64,000 nt of DNA from Ampelomyces quisqualis (GCA_018398575.1 JAGTXZ010000021.1:2790001-2854000); one strand, 5' to 3'; shown: positions 22,141 to 34,707, counted from the first letter of the stretch. Numbers and translations: made by a program. The notes: a model not told the origin generated them from the sequence alone.

Positions 22141-25100
22141 TTAAAAGCTAACATACCCCGTATCCTCCCCACCTGCACCATCCATCCACCCGGGCCCCAC
22201 CGCCCCCAGCCCCGGCCCATGATGATGATTTCTCGACGCCATGCCCTCGCCCTCCCCGCGCTCGACCCATTCTTCATGAATGTCTTTCCAAATGCGTTGG
22301 AAGTATAAGCGCAGCGAGCGGAGGCCACGCAAGTAGCCTCTGTCGATGCCGTCCAGGTCTTGCGGCGGGCACGGGACGTCGTCTGGAAGTGGGTCTTCGC
22401 CTGTGACGCAATTTGCAAAGTCGACGATTTTGAGCTTGATTTCCGAGTATTTAGTGGAAGAAGTGGTAGTTTGGGTTGGTGTTGGGCCAGGTGATGCTGG
22501 TCCCGAGACGACGTTTTCAGTACTTGGGTTGGACAGGATAGACACGACAGGTACGTCTTTCTCCTTGTCTTTTTGGTCTCCGTCGCCGCGGTCGTATAGC
22601 ATGAGCAGGCTGCTGGCGTAGAGTCTGTAGCCTGGGAGTTTCTTGACCATGCGTTCTAGTTGGCTGATTTTTTCCAGGATGACCGGAATGTGTCGAGTAG
22701 CTGCCTTGTGACCTGTACCGTCCCAGAAGAATTTCTTGAGCGCATCCTGGAACTCTTTGCCGGCTTTGAGATCACGCCCATAGTACTTGTCTTCGAAGAT
22801 GTAACTTTGCGTCTTGACGTTCCAGATCTGCATACCGCAAACACGCACACCAAGCTCACGGCTAGTTGTCATCTGACACTTCCGCCTTTGTGAGCGTTGT
22901 TTCTTCTCATCCGCCTCTATGCCGTATTGCCGCGTGCCCATCTTGAGGTCCAACACGCAGGGTCTTGACATGCCCGCAGTAAGATCTTCAAGAAGTATGA
23001 AATGCTGAACACGTTCATCCACCTGCAGCTGAGCTTGCTCTGGATTGGAAGGCGATTCGTTATGAGCCGAGGAGTCGATGACGTTGGGAACCACAGGGGC
23101 AGGGAGCATTTTGCCTTCCGACGGCTCATCCAAACTGCTCCGGCCTGGAATGCCTGGCGAATGTGACCCCTGACCATTTCGTGTTCCAGTCGTGGAAGCA
23201 GTTTCTTGTCGATCTTCGTCCATAGCAAAGACCGCTTCTTCTCCATCACCACCGTAACCCTGCTCTTCGTAGTACTCAAGATTGTGCCTTTGAACACAAT
23301 CTATGCCCAAAGGTCTCCTCACCAAACCACTGCCTGAGTGACGACGCCTAGAAGCATTGTTCGTGGGAGGACCAAGTAGCTCCGGCCTTTGCTGGTCCGA
23401 CTTTCCATGTAAACTTTCTCGCACGTCCGCGGTGCTTCCGCCTGAAACATGCCGGCGAGCCTCAGCTTTCAGTACTTGCTTCCGTGTTGACTCTTCGACA
23501 AAACCAGGCTGCAAGGCTGAGATGTCGGCGCTGTTCCGCCGAAGAGATGGGGCAGATGCAACGGCGGCCTCATTTGTGTCCCTTCTGATCCCGCGAGAAG
23601 GTATTCCATGACGGCTATGATGACGTTGTCGGTGATGTATGGTTGGAGGCGCGAACACTTGGCGCAAAACCTCCTCCTGCAGCTTTCTGTTGATCGTAGT
23701 CACGCCCCAGCTGCTATGATGCGACATGGCAGGTCGAACCCCATTTGATGCAGGAATTTCATACTCGCTTTGGCCCCGTCGATGATTTTGTGGCGGGTAA
23801 TTTCTCGCGCTCATCCACGGATCGGGTGTGGTTGACCGTGGAGGGAGTTGGAAAAGATTATCCGGAATGATGTGTCGATTGTTCTCGAAGATGACCTGAG
23901 GAATCGGCATAACCTGTTGCTTGTGACTAACCATTCGTTGTTGTTCATGATTCTGGTCGGATTGATTAGATGCGGCAACATGTTGTTGTGAAGCAGCGTC
24001 CTTCTGGGTAGTAGGTGTTGCGTTCGCAGTGTCTGCCGTTCCCTTTTCTTTGGTCCTCTTCTTCTTTGGTGCTTTGCGGTAGGTGACGTTGAGAACGCCG
24101 ATGTACCTAATGATAGCATAACGTTAGCAAGCATGTACAGCTCGAAAATGAAACAGGACATCTTTGCTGATGGCTCAGTCCTTATGCGACGAGAACAGTG
24201 ACGGGAAATGTCGTACCTTGGCAAGAACTCGAGGAGCTCCGGATGGCGCTGCTCCACTGTTTCGTAAAACTCGTTCTCCCGATTGTTGAGCTGCTTGCAG
24301 ACCGCTCGCTTGGAGAAGCGGTATACTGTCGAGTGACCACCAACCTGATGGTCATAGGGTTTCAGCTCCACAGCATCAACTGGTGCCTCTGATTGAGGAG
24401 GTAAAGCAGTTGCAGTTTTGACTTCCTTGGCATGTGTTGTTGCAGTGGGCGTAGTGCCTAAATCATCAGTGGCACTAGACTCATAGCCAAGCAGCGAAGG
24501 TGTGGACTCAACAAGCGATTCAGAATCAGATTCAGCTGAAAGCAGATCGATATTTGTGGCATTCAGCGAATCTTCATCCTCATGCCGTATTGAAGCTGTC
24601 GTTGAGATGTCACCAAAGAGGCATTGATTTGTATCCTTTGACTGCAAAGAAATTTCTACCTCTTGCGGAGTCCGGAGAGCGTCCCCTTCTGCGCCACCCT
24701 TTGCACCGCTTCCTGCCTTGGACATGGATTGGTCCTGAGCGCCTTGCACGTGTTCTTTGCCATGTTGCGTGTCTTGAGAAGTTTGATCAGATGTTTTCAG
24801 CCGCCGGTGAGGAAAGTATAGGGCTGACGAGATCTGTTCCCTTTCTGAGTCGTCCTCTTCCTCTTCCTCGGAAGCAGACGGCGCAGTAGTGACGTTCGCT
24901 TTTGATTGAAAGTAGTCTGCCGGCTCTTCGTAAGTCTGCCTGAATGTTTTTGTGGAAGCACTTGCGTGGAACTTTTCTGCGGCAGATGTAGGCAAGCTTC
25001 TTGAAAATGAAGAGCCTGGCTGAGCGCCGGGTGTGAGGTTGGCGATGGCTCTGATTTCATCACGCACATGGTTTGGAAGCGGTTGTTTGCACATTGTTCC

Positions 25101-26168
25101 TCCATTCTCTTGGTCATTGTCCACAGGTTGCGACGGGCCATTGGGGCCATTCTCGTTACCAGGTGTGGGCACTTTCTCCAGGTAGTGCTCGACTGGAGCG
25201 CCCCGGGGTGACTGCACGATCGAAGACGGCCGTGATAGTCGCTCAAGTCTCTCGGCGTGAGCACTGACATGACCGGCACTGGATCTGGCGTGTACATGTT
25301 CTTGCTGCACAGGGAGCTTCTTCTCCGTGGTTCGCCGCTCCTTGGTTCGCGGTTCCCGCCTTTGCTGTTCTTCGCTGCCATGGGCATCCTTGAAAACCCG
25401 CAGGAAGTGGCTAGCTTTTCGACTCCGCGCCGACGCGGGCTGGTCGACCTTGGCCAACGTGACGTCAATGTTCTTTTCGATTTCCGCGTCCCTGGCCGAA
25501 GAGGCCGGGGCACCCGTGCCTTTGAAAGACACGGGCTGGCCTCCGCGCCATGCCATGTTCCGCTTTCTCTCCTCACTGTCTACGAGTCGCTCGTCGAAGC
25601 CGGATGGTACGTCGGGAAGGGGGGGCGTGGCAGGCGGCTGCACCGGGGAGCCGACGGGGCTCATGTACGGCGGAGGGCTGTGGCCCAGGCCGACTGTCAT
25701 GGGGGTGCGCGAGTTGAAGGGGGTGGTGTTCAGCAGCGCGTGGTGGTGGTCGAGGGCGACGGGCGGGCAGGTGGATTGCTGCCTGCGGAAGACGGGTGCG
25801 TCGATGCATTGTCGCGGGCGAGGCAACGGCGCTGCCGTGCCTGATAAGCCGAGTTCCGGGGCATCGTCGTCGACGTCGCGCTGGCGTGCGCTGGTGGGCG
25901 CGGAAGACGTGGGCGAGTCTGAGCCCAGATACGTGGTCGCGAAGATGCTGTCCCTCTCCGACAGCTGCGGGCGGTCGACCGACGCCTGCCACAGCGCATT
26001 CGGCGCCGTGTTGCAGCGGCCGGCGTGGGCCAGCGGCGTGGGTGTCGTGCCGTCGTGGCCGGGGGAGCCATGGGCATTGGGCGAGCCATGGGCCGGGCGC
26101 GGCGGCCATGTTGGCCTCACCGATGCGCGGGGTGAGGTGTTTCCTTGGGCGTCCGGCTGCTGCGACAT
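22141..26168 (-). CDS. kcs1: Inositol-hexakisphosphate kinase, Kcs1 type
   Basis: Two exons, 26,168-24,217 and 24,106-22,141, are joined over a 110-bp GT-AG intron (FLPR|YIGVLNVTYR), giving 1305 aa. The enzyme makes inositol pyrophosphates (5-IP7) from IP6 and ATP; in yeast these tune phosphate signalling and vacuole form. Residues 1 to about 590 are low-complexity and probably disordered. The IPK domain starts with FSKRAVCKQLNNRENEFYE (about 610-640). The diagnostic PxxxDxKxG motif is PCVLDLKMG at about 1033-1041, followed by SSLLMLYD and the metal-binding KIVDFANC near 1210. About 380 residues lie between the two halves of the catalytic domain, as in other Kcs1 proteins. The start MSQQPDAQ is the first ATG giving a fungal-like N terminus; an in-frame ATG at 26,396 is possible. 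A 345-codon antisense frame over the 5' part is a composition shadow. Confidence 0.9.
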
Positions 26169-26721
26169 GGGGCCGACATTGGTCAGGCCGTCTCCGAGGC
26201 CGTGGTTGGAGGGCGTGGCGGGACGACGTGTGGCAGATGCTGCCGGGTGGCCGCCAGGAACAGTGGCCAGGATGCGGGCCGGCCGGGACAAGGCGCTGCA
26301 CTGGACCCCAACACGGGAGACTCCTGGAGTGCGCTCGGGCATGCAGGAATGGCAGGTGTGTTGACAGACAGAGAGAGGCACAGTGGATAACCGCAAGATG
26401 GCATTCTACTAGCACCGGCCTCCCCAGCGCAGCGTCACTATTCACTGAGCCAAACATCCCAACTCGGACCAGACCACCCCCAAGAGTCAAGCCATCCCGG
26501 CCGCAGTCGTCCAATCGCTCCAGAACGTGGCCGCTCACCGCCCGCTGCACGACAGTACTTTGCTGATACATAGCAGAACATGCTCCCATCTAACGCTCCA
26601 AGCACTTGATCAGCCTCCTTGCTGTCATCTATCCCAACCTTGACTTTGCCATTCGGCCCGTCTGTGAGATGCAAGGAGCCGTTCCCTTCTTCCCCTTGAC
26701 TGGCATTCGCTCTGGCAACCA
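26169..26721. other. Upstream region of kcs1
   Basis: About 550 bp lie between the kcs1 start and the stop of the next minus-strand gene. It holds the kcs1 promoter and the 3' UTR of the neighbour. Frames continuing upstream of the chosen kcs1 start cover part of it, so a longer N terminus cannot be excluded. Confidence 0.4.
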
Positions 26722-28410
26722 TCATGGTCCTATGGGCCATGCCTCGAATCCTCCACCGTCGTGGCCGTCCGAGGAAGTCATGGATAGGCTCAAGTGACTA
26801 CGCTGAGATGCTTCCATCTTCTTCTTGACAGTGCTGAAGGCGAACGGCGATGCTGCCGCGAACAGATCTTGCGTGCTAATCGGTGGCTCTCCAAGCACAC
26901 TGCCTGTGGCCTGTGCTTGTCCTAGCTGCGCGCTGAAGACTGAGAATGGCGTCATGGCAGGGCTTGGCTCTGGCATCATGGGTCGCCGTGTTTCTCCACG
27001 AGGCTGCGACCACGGCCTTGGGGTCTCGAGCGAGGAGCTTGGGAATGTGCTCTCTTGAAACTCGAGTTGTGCAAGCAACATGGCGGCCTGCGTCGACATT
27101 GTTGAGTGCCTAGTGGAACCCATACTATGTCCGTCGTCCACTGTTTCGTCAGCCTGGCTTCCTTGGGTCGGCTCGTCAGGTCTAGGGGCCACTTGGGCGC
27201 TTTTGCCGACCTGTGTGCCCGACTTGCTTGATGCTGTCGAGTGTTTCTTGTCGGCAGGAGAAGAGTTGAAATTTACAGCTCGTGGCTTTGACCTTGGGGC
27301 GTTACTGATGGTCCATTTGGTGCTTCCGACCTTCTTATACACGAATCCGCTCGAGGACTCTGGTGGTCGCGGTGCCGCATCATTGCTAGCCGCTCTCATT
27401 GGCACTTGCCCTTCTCCGCTCCCTTGCTGCGAAAAACTACTCTGACGTGTACGTTCCGAGGCCGGCCCGTGCAACCGAGGTACCGAATTCGCTGTTGGGA
27501 CGTTTTGGGCTGTCAAAGGAGTCTCCGAGGGTTCCAAGTCAGAGGAGAGCGCTTCGTCGTTGTCCACTGGGACAGCTGGCTTCACGGGAGAAGCCATAAC
27601 CATGGACGCTGAGGCACACGAGGGAGCATCGTCGGGCGAGGCATTTGCAGTCGGAAAACTTGAAAGACCAACAGGCGCTTTGGGCACAGCAAGCTGAAGC
27701 GTTCGTCTTCTGTCCGGGGGAGGAAGATTGCAGCGCGTACGCGTTGGTGACAGCTCACAAGTGCCATTGGTAGATTTCCTCATGTCGAATTGCCCCTCGG
27801 ACTCGGGTTTTCGCAGCCAGAACGGATCGGTCATGGGGGAGCCAGACCTCAGGCATCGCGCTGTTCCCAAGCTGAAAACTTCAGATGCCTCGTTCTCTTC
27901 AGGCTCAGGTGCTGTGGCTGGCGGGACCTCGACTTCCTCCGGCGTGTGTCTTTCAGGCAGGTCCGCGGCTCTTGTGCTCAAGGCCCTGGACGTCTCGGGC
28001 GAAGCGACACGGCGCTCCCCGACTGTGTCTGGTGCTGCGCTTCGCGTGCGTCTTGTGACTTGTACCGCCCTCACTATTCCCCTATCATCCCGCCCGTTCC
28101 CACGAGTCTTCTTGTTACTGCCTGTACCATGTTGTTTGTCCAGGGACCTCTGTTTTCCCTTGTTTGCTTCCGCCCAGGGGTTCCTCCATCCGTCGTCGAA
28201 GGGCCCACGGAGGCTGGCAGTGAGCAGCACAGGCAGGCGGCCGTGCAGCAGGTAGTGGGAGGCGATTTCCTCGATTCTCTGCCTCTTTGCCACCTGGTCT
28301 CGGGCGTTGCTGCACCCCGGCGGCACGTGCTCGATGTCGTCGTCGGTCTCTGCGTAGAAGCCGTCGCAGGCCAGCCCGCGCTTGAGGTGGGCATGTAGGG
28401 ACGGAGACAT
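26722..28410 (-). CDS. Unrecognised disordered protein
   Basis: A single open frame of 562 aa, without an intron, starts at MSPSLHAHLKRGLACDGFYAE. I do not recognise a family. The N-terminal 70 residues look ordered and conserved in style: a DGFYAETDDDIEHVPPGCSN-like segment, a basic helix (AKRQRIEEIASHYLLHGRLP) and GPFDDGWRNPW. The remaining 480 residues are rich in Ser, Pro, Thr and charged residues and probably disordered. The C terminus has an ordered-looking piece ending in ISTQDLFAAASPFAFSTVKKK. There is no signal peptide or membrane segment. Several basic clusters would suit a nuclear protein, but that is a guess. It is transcribed divergently from the Cdc11 gene. Confidence 0.7.
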   Translation of the reverse strand: MSPSLHAHLKRGLACDGFYAETDDDIEHVPPGCSNARDQVAKRQRIEEIASHYLLHGRLPVLLTASLRGPFDDGWRNPWAEANKGKQRSLDKQHGTGSNKKTRGNGRDDRGIVRAVQVTRRTRSAAPDTVGERRVASPETSRALSTRAADLPERHTPEEVEVPPATAPEPEENEASEVFSLGTARCLRSGSPMTDPFWLRKPESEGQFDMRKSTNGTCELSPTRTRCNLPPPDRRRTLQLAVPKAPVGLSSFPTANASPDDAPSCASASMVMASPVKPAVPVDNDEALSSDLEPSETPLTAQNVPTANSVPRLHGPASERTRQSSFSQQGSGEGQVPMRAASNDAAPRPPESSSGFVYKKVGSTKWTISNAPRSKPRAVNFNSSPADKKHSTASSKSGTQVGKSAQVAPRPDEPTQGSQADETVDDGHSMGSTRHSTMSTQAAMLLAQLEFQESTFPSSSLETPRPWSQPRGETRRPMMPEPSPAMTPFSVFSAQLGQAQATGSVLGEPPISTQDLFAAASPFAFSTVKKKMEASQRSHLSLSMTSSDGHDGGGFEAWPIGP

Positions 28411-28921
28411 GGTTCAAGCGGGTCGGCGTGGTCGGCGCTGTCTGCTAGGAATGGGTGGCGGGGCTGGGGTCGCGTGCATGTTTGTTTGCTCGAAAACGTG
28501 CCTTCCAAGCAGCGTGCCGAGGGCGTGTAGAGAGTCAGAGGGGGGGAGGGTGGACGGAGTGCTCAGTGAGGTCTGGCCATGGCAGCGGGCCGTTGTGGTT
28601 GGTTGCTATGGGCAACCATGTCCCCGCAGCCGCAGCCGGGCAGCCCTGGTTCGACGATACGATAGACGATAGACGATAGACGATAGACGATAGACGATAG
28701 CGCGGATGCTTGTATGTTGTTGATATTGGTGCATCTGAACCCGCCAGTCCTGCGCCGCCCTGTCCGCTGCACCTCTCGCCGTCGAGGTACTTGGACACCC
28801 CGGCTTTGCCGTGTGCGCGCTCATCGCACCTCCGCCCACGCGTGCCCACTCACAGCACCGCCGACACCCACCACGGCCGCACACGCGCCCACCCGCCCAC
28901 GCGTCCACGCGCCACTCGACA
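28411..28921. promoter_or_regulatory. Shared divergent promoter region
   Basis: The 511 bp lie between two divergent start codons (disordered protein on the minus strand, Cdc11 on the plus strand) and must carry both promoters. They include the acgatag tandem repeat. The plus-strand frame stays open back to 28,811 upstream of the chosen ATG, but that stretch is Pro/His/Arg-rich, as expected of C-rich leader DNA. Confidence 0.6.
28651..28700. repeat. Seven-bp tandem repeat (acgatag)
   Basis: About seven head-to-tail copies of acgatag, the first imperfect, lie in the divergent promoter. The array is perfect in its last five units, so it is probably variable in length between strains. Confidence 0.9.
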
Positions 28922-31900
28922 ATGGCCAACACAACACAGCCATGGCTCGACGATCTTTCCGAGGAATGGGTCCCCCAGGCCACGCCAGCTTCGGGCGCGC
29001 GCCGTTCTGGCGGGCCGCCACCCACCCAGGCGTCGGAGAGCGTCCTGTCGCAACCGCGCAGCCGCCTCCCCCGCATGAGGCAGTCTTCTGGCTCCTTCTC
29101 TGAGATGCTGGTCGGCGCGAAACGTCTCCCGCCACCCAGGAGGAGGAGGAGCGTGTTGGCCGAGCGCAGTCTCAGCGACAACAACATCGCTCCTTCGTCG
29201 CCAGAGGCCGCCTGCTCTCCTTCGTCTCTGGCGCAGAGCTCCGTGCTGTGCGGTACCGTCGCGCACAACACGCTCGCAAAGTCGCCAGCGAAAGAGGCGG
29301 GAACGCATGGCACGCCCGAGTGGCGGCGCCGCTTGGTCAAGGGCGAGCTGGGCTACGGCGACCAGACGGATCTTTTTGGCAACAACGGCCTCCAGAACAT
29401 CTTCCAGAAGCCGAGCGAGAGCCCCGCCGAGGAAGCGCCACAGCCAAAGGGCAAGCTGGGCCTGTTAAAAGGCATGGCTACGATCCCCTCCAGTCCTCCG
29501 CCGTGGCCCGCGAAGAAAGAAGCGAGTACACACCCAAGACAGCAACAAGCGCAAGGCGAGCGACCAGACTCGCCGCAAGAAGAATCAGCAGAGGAACAGG
29601 AGGACTCATCCGTTGTCCGTCCACCATGCGCCTCCACCCAAGAGGCGCCGCGAACAATTAGCGGCCAGATCGAGTTCGACAATGAGAGATTCAGTCCCGT
29701 GTACCTGACCACTAACCTCAAGGTTGGACAGCCCGCCGCTACGAACCCGGCACCCAACTTCAGGGGGTCCGAACTGGCGAATCGCTTGCGACAGATTGGA
29801 TCTCCGCCACAAAGTCAGTACCAGTCGATTGCGGAAGAGAGTGCCCTGAGCCACAGCAGGGAGGACTCTTCGTTTGCACGCCTGCAGGATGAGTCGTTGC
29901 CTGAGGGACTGCCGGCTGGTACGCCAGACATGGCAAACGTTGGTCGATTTGTCGAGCTGCGCAGAGGTGGCTACTCGCGTGACGGGTCGTTTCGCCTTCG
30001 CCGACTCAGTCCGTCACCAGAAAAAGATCTGTCATCGGATGGAAATGCGATTGCACGCCCTGTCAACAAGACAGCTCAAGATGCAGATGGCCTTCAGTCT
30101 CCCACTGAGGACATCACAAACCCAAAAACACCACAGCGGCGCGATAATCATTTCTTGAGTCCCGAGCGAACAAAAAACTCGGGCAGTCCTCTGAAGCTGT
30201 TTGATGCCCACGACACTTTCACAAGCAACCGGTTGCAAAGACGGTTGAGTCAGCTCGAGTACAAGTCGGAAAAAACCACCACGACCAGCAGCGACCACGG
30301 TAGCAAACCGGGAACGACAAAAATAGTGCAGAAAACTTCCACGCTCACCTCAGTAGACGAAGCTAGTATGCAGAGGGTGACCCCCAAAACCGAGCAGAAT
30401 CAACGACGTGTAAGCACATTTGGCCAAGGGCAGCTCAATGAGTTCCAGTTTTCTGGAGAATACACCACCGATCCTTCCTTTGATGATCTCGAGAGAGACG
30501 ACAGCGCACCCGACCGATCGCCGTCGATTGACGTGGCTCCACCTGGCAGCCGCCAGCCTTTCAAGTTCCAGCTTGACGAGTCCCCAGCGCAACGTCAACC
30601 TTCGCAGCGTAAGCGGCCGGTATCAAGCGAATCCGTTATTCTTTCAAGGAACACCAGTAGACCGCAATTTCAGAGACATCGCAGTGTATCTACAGCTTAC
30701 ACAGAAGAGCACTTTGAGGTGCAGCAGGATTACGCCGAGGGCAAACGCGGCCCAACTTCACCTTTCAAGAACCCAACGCCCAAACGTCGCAGAACGATCC
30801 CCGCGTCGGATCATGATCAGCAGGAGCAGGACGATTTTTTCACCGACAGTGAGCCAAAATGTGTGCGTCAATCACATGCTGCCACCCAGTCCGTTGTAGG
30901 ACGCAAGCGAAAGGATGCGCGACATGACTCTTACAACAAGGTTGCCGACCCTGAGACTTTGGCGCGAAGACACATTCTACGGCCGCGAAACCCTACGCCT
31001 AGTCAACGTAGGCTGGACGAGCTCGAAGCTGAGATTCTGGAAGCTACGGAAGCCTTCATGATGTCTGCGCCAGACCTTGATTCCATTCAAGAACAGTTAG
31101 AGCCTTCGGTAACGTCGGGTGGCATTGCTGAGGAAGCGCGAGCTACTGCCATTGCCAGTGAAGTGGCCGCGTTTAGCATGAAGCAGCGAAATGCTGCGCG
31201 AGACGAGACTCGCAAGCGATCGGTTACGACGCAAGACTTCTTGGACGAGGCGGTCAAGATCATGAATTTCATCCGCACCAAAGGCCAACCAAGCAGTGGC
31301 CTTGGTAGTCTTGAGGAAACAGAGGCAGAGTCGGAGCTCATCGACAACACCGAGACACGCCATTCCAGCTCCCTAACTTTCGAAAGGCCACCAAGCAGAG
31401 AGGGTCGACTATCAGGGTGGAGAGAGCCGAACAAGCCTCAACTTGATCCCAACGTCATGAGTCACCTACGCAAGTACGAAGAGAAGGACTCCGACACATT
31501 TCTCAACTCATCTGTCAACTCTCTTCGCCTTTCTCGAGTGAGGGGACAGGAAACCCCGCAAGATGTGAGTGTCATAGTGGAGCAGGATGACATTCGGATT
31601 ACAGATAATCCGAATCGGCACAACATCAACGAGATGGAGGATGCCGTCGGTTCTCAACCGCGCACGAATGGCACACAGCAATCTACGGGGTCCTCCCTGG
31701 GTCAGACTGTCGCCACAAGCGCTTCACGTCGTTCTGATCATGTGGCGACTCTGGCGCCTGAAGCTGTAGCTCACTTGGTACCGCAAGAGATAGCAGGCAT
31801 GAGTTTTGATCGCGAGAAGAATATCTGGGTCCGACAAAAAAGCCCTTCCCGGGAGCATGGCCAATACGAAGAGGAACAGACAAGCTTGAACGATAGCGAG

Positions 31901-34348
31901 GATGATCCGTTCGGGAACATTCCGGACCTGACTGTAGACGATATCAAAGAGCAGGATGGTGCGACCGGTTCGCCTGTTCGACCGAAGCCCACTGCTGAGA
32001 CGATTCTGGAGGACAGTGCACCTGGTGTTCTTGAACAGGATCGACCAGTCACTCGAGAAGGCAAGGGCTTTGCGTTTACAGATACGAGCTCCGTCCCATC
32101 CAAGATGTCCAACTTTGGTTGGAGCTACCCAAAGACAGAGACAAGAGCTAGCTCTTGGAGTACACAAGCGCCAAGGAACTGGAGCACGCAAAAAGCCCTG
32201 CATCCACAGACCACATACGCCATACCAGAGTCCGAGGAAGATGATGTTGAGCATGAAATTCAATACTATGAGGGTCGTGGACACGCGGATCCTAGCACCC
32301 AACACCACCGTGTCCGGGACATCACCATCTCCATAGCGGAGCGTGATTTTGCACCCTGCACAAATGATGCAACCAGTCCTCAGAAGCGAGGCCAGCCTCA
32401 ATGGTCGTCTTCAAAGGTCCCCCAGAAAACGGCCGAGAAGTCGCCAACGCATCAACATTTGAAGGGTCCAAGCACACTTCCTCACGCACGAAAACCGCAT
32501 GGGCCCATCTTCAATGGAGATGGCGACCTTTCGCTCTTAGATGAACTGCCTTCCAAGAATTATCGCATGCAATTGTCGATGAGCGTCAACGCCCCTGTCC
32601 TAGCACAAGGCCACCAAAATGCACTTGCAGCACCATCTTCCCCGGTCAAAGGTGACGTGACCTTCATGTTGAGTGATCTGCCCGAATTCACTCTCAACCA
32701 AATCGACGAATGTCAGTTGCCAGATAGAGTGGTGGTCAAGCACGACGGTACCCAACTTTCCAAAGCGCTCGAGGACCGCTACGCCCAGGGAACAGCTGAG
32801 CTTGTCAAGGCATTGCAAGACGCCGAACCCGAGGAACCATATTGGGAAGACTTGCGCAAAGTCGACTTGCACGGTAAGGGTCTCAGCGCACTACATCGCC
32901 TCGATGAGCTATGTTACAACCTTGAGGAGCTGAACGTATCGGACAATGGGATCAGTCAAGTCAGCGGCATACCTTACACTATGCGACGGTTGCAAGCCCA
33001 GAACAATAGTCTCCACGGCTTGACTTCCTGGAGCAACCTTGTCAATCTACAACATCTCGACATTTCCAACAACGAGATTGACAGCTTGGACGGTCTCGCT
33101 GAGCTTGTTCATCTCCGTGTTCTAGTGGTGAACGACAATAAAATCAAATCTCTGGACAGTATTCTGCATCTAGATGGCCTGATGGAGCTGAGTGCTGGAG
33201 GCAACGAAATCGACATGGTAGACTTTGGTCGCTCGAATCTGTAAGTCTAGCAGTCCTGCCATGGCCATTGTGTTGCTAACATCCTCAGGGCGTCCCTCAC
33301 CGATCTTGACCTACGCAATAATCGCCTTCTTGAAGTGCGTAACCTCCACAGTCTGCCACGACTGGAGCACCTCAACTTAGGTATGTCTGCATTGTCGACC
33401 CAATGAAGACTCTCATTAACATCTGCAGATGACAACGAGATCGACGAGTTCCCACTTTGGGATGGATTAGCTAGACGATGCAAATCCCTACGGTCGCTGC
33501 GGCTTTGCCGAAACGGTACTTCACTACTCAATGTCGACGGCCACTTCCCGCGCCTCGAGACTCTGCACGTGGACGGCAACGGTCTTGCACGCGTGCCAGG
33601 TCTTGAGCACCTCCATCACCTCCGCACCTTCTCAGCCCGAGACCAAATGCCTCGCAGTGACTCCGACACCAGAACCTGCGTCACCAACCTCCTCCTCAAC
33701 ACCGATGTGCGCAATCTCTACATTTCCCTCAACCCCACTTCCACCCTGACCATCTCTTCCCACCTCCTCAACCTCCAGCGCCTCGAACTCGCATCTATGG
33801 GCCTCAAAGACCTCCCAGATACCTTTGGCCAACTCACCCCAAACATCCGCTCCCTCAATCTTAACTTCAACTCGCTCAAGGATCTCCGCCCCCTGCTGAA
33901 CATCAAGCGCCTCGACGAACTGCTCTTAGCAGGCAATAAACTCGAACGTCTCCGCGCAAATGCTCTGGTCTTGGGGAAGTTAGGTACCCTGACGAAATTA
34001 GATTGGCGCGATAATCCGCTTACCCTGCGGTTCTACGCGCCTACATCCGAGAATCGTATAATGTCGCTTCGACATCAACCCTCTGATGAACAAGTCACAG
34101 ATGGCTTTGTACTTCCCGATGGCGATGCAGAAGCTGATACTGTTCACCTTGAGAGGCTGGACGTGGAGACGCGGATTAGACGGCGCGTGACGGAGATGAT
34201 GTTAGCCAACCTGTGCAAAAGTCTGAGGGGCCTGGATGGGTTGACGTTCGACAAAGCGCGAGTGCTTGTCAAAGACGACATCTGGGAGCGCATGTTGTTG
34301 CTGGGTGTCATTCAGCGGAAATCACCTGACAGGACGGAGATTGAGTAA
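28922..34348 (+). CDS. cdc11: Septation-initiation scaffold, Cdc11/SnaD/Nud1-like
   Basis: Three exons, 28,922-33,240, 33,289-33,380 and 33,429-34,348, have 48-bp introns and encode 1776 aa. Family members anchor the septation-initiation (mitotic-exit) kinase cascade at the spindle pole body. The N terminus MANTTQPWLDDLSEEWVPQ has the short conserved motif seen at the start of fungal Cdc11 homologues. About 1300 residues of disordered Ser/Pro/acidic sequence follow. Leucine-rich repeats run from about residue 1320 (DLRKVDLHGKGLSALHRLDE) to about 1650, including LNVSDNGIS, LDISNNEID and LVVNDNKIK, each an LxxLxLxxNxI unit. Both introns fall inside the LRR array. The C-terminal cap ends DRTEIE. 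An in-frame ATG at 28,811 gives 37 extra residues but a less plausible start. Confidence 0.88.
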
Positions 34349-34707
34349 GAGAGAGGGTGGGAAGAGTGGTTGGTGTGTCGGTATGTTTAGGCAATGAGGC
34401 GAAACCCGGTTTGGTAGGCCGAGGTTGTGGGTTGGGTGTTTGTCAATCGCGTCTGGGGGGTTAATTGGAAAAGGATAGGGATTTCTTTTGTTCTCGTCCG
34501 AGCGGAGTATCTTGGTAGCCATGGGCATATTTTAGGCGTCATATTTTAGTTGGCACGCAAAGGAGCGTGAAGGGATGAGCGGTACGATTTCACGAAAGAC
34601 TTGAATTATTGGTAATGGAGATTGTCTTGCCTATTCAAAGCCCTTGATTTCACACAAAGATCACATGGTTACACATCCATTGGATATTGGCACCTCTCCT
34701 CCAAACC
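34349..34707. other. Convergent 3' intergenic region
   Basis: About 360 bp lie between the stops of cdc11 (+) and cwf19 (-). No gene or structure is seen; they contain both 3' ends. Confidence 0.5.

Noticed and set aside
22346..22621. Short plus-strand frames opposite the 3' half of kcs1
   Set aside because: They are shadows of the conserved kinase domain on the minus strand.
25327..26364. 345-codon plus-strand frame opposite kcs1
   Set aside because: It is antisense to the GC-rich, low-complexity 5' half of kcs1. The translation is Gly/Arg/Trp-rich without family features, whereas the minus strand joins correctly to the conserved kinase part.
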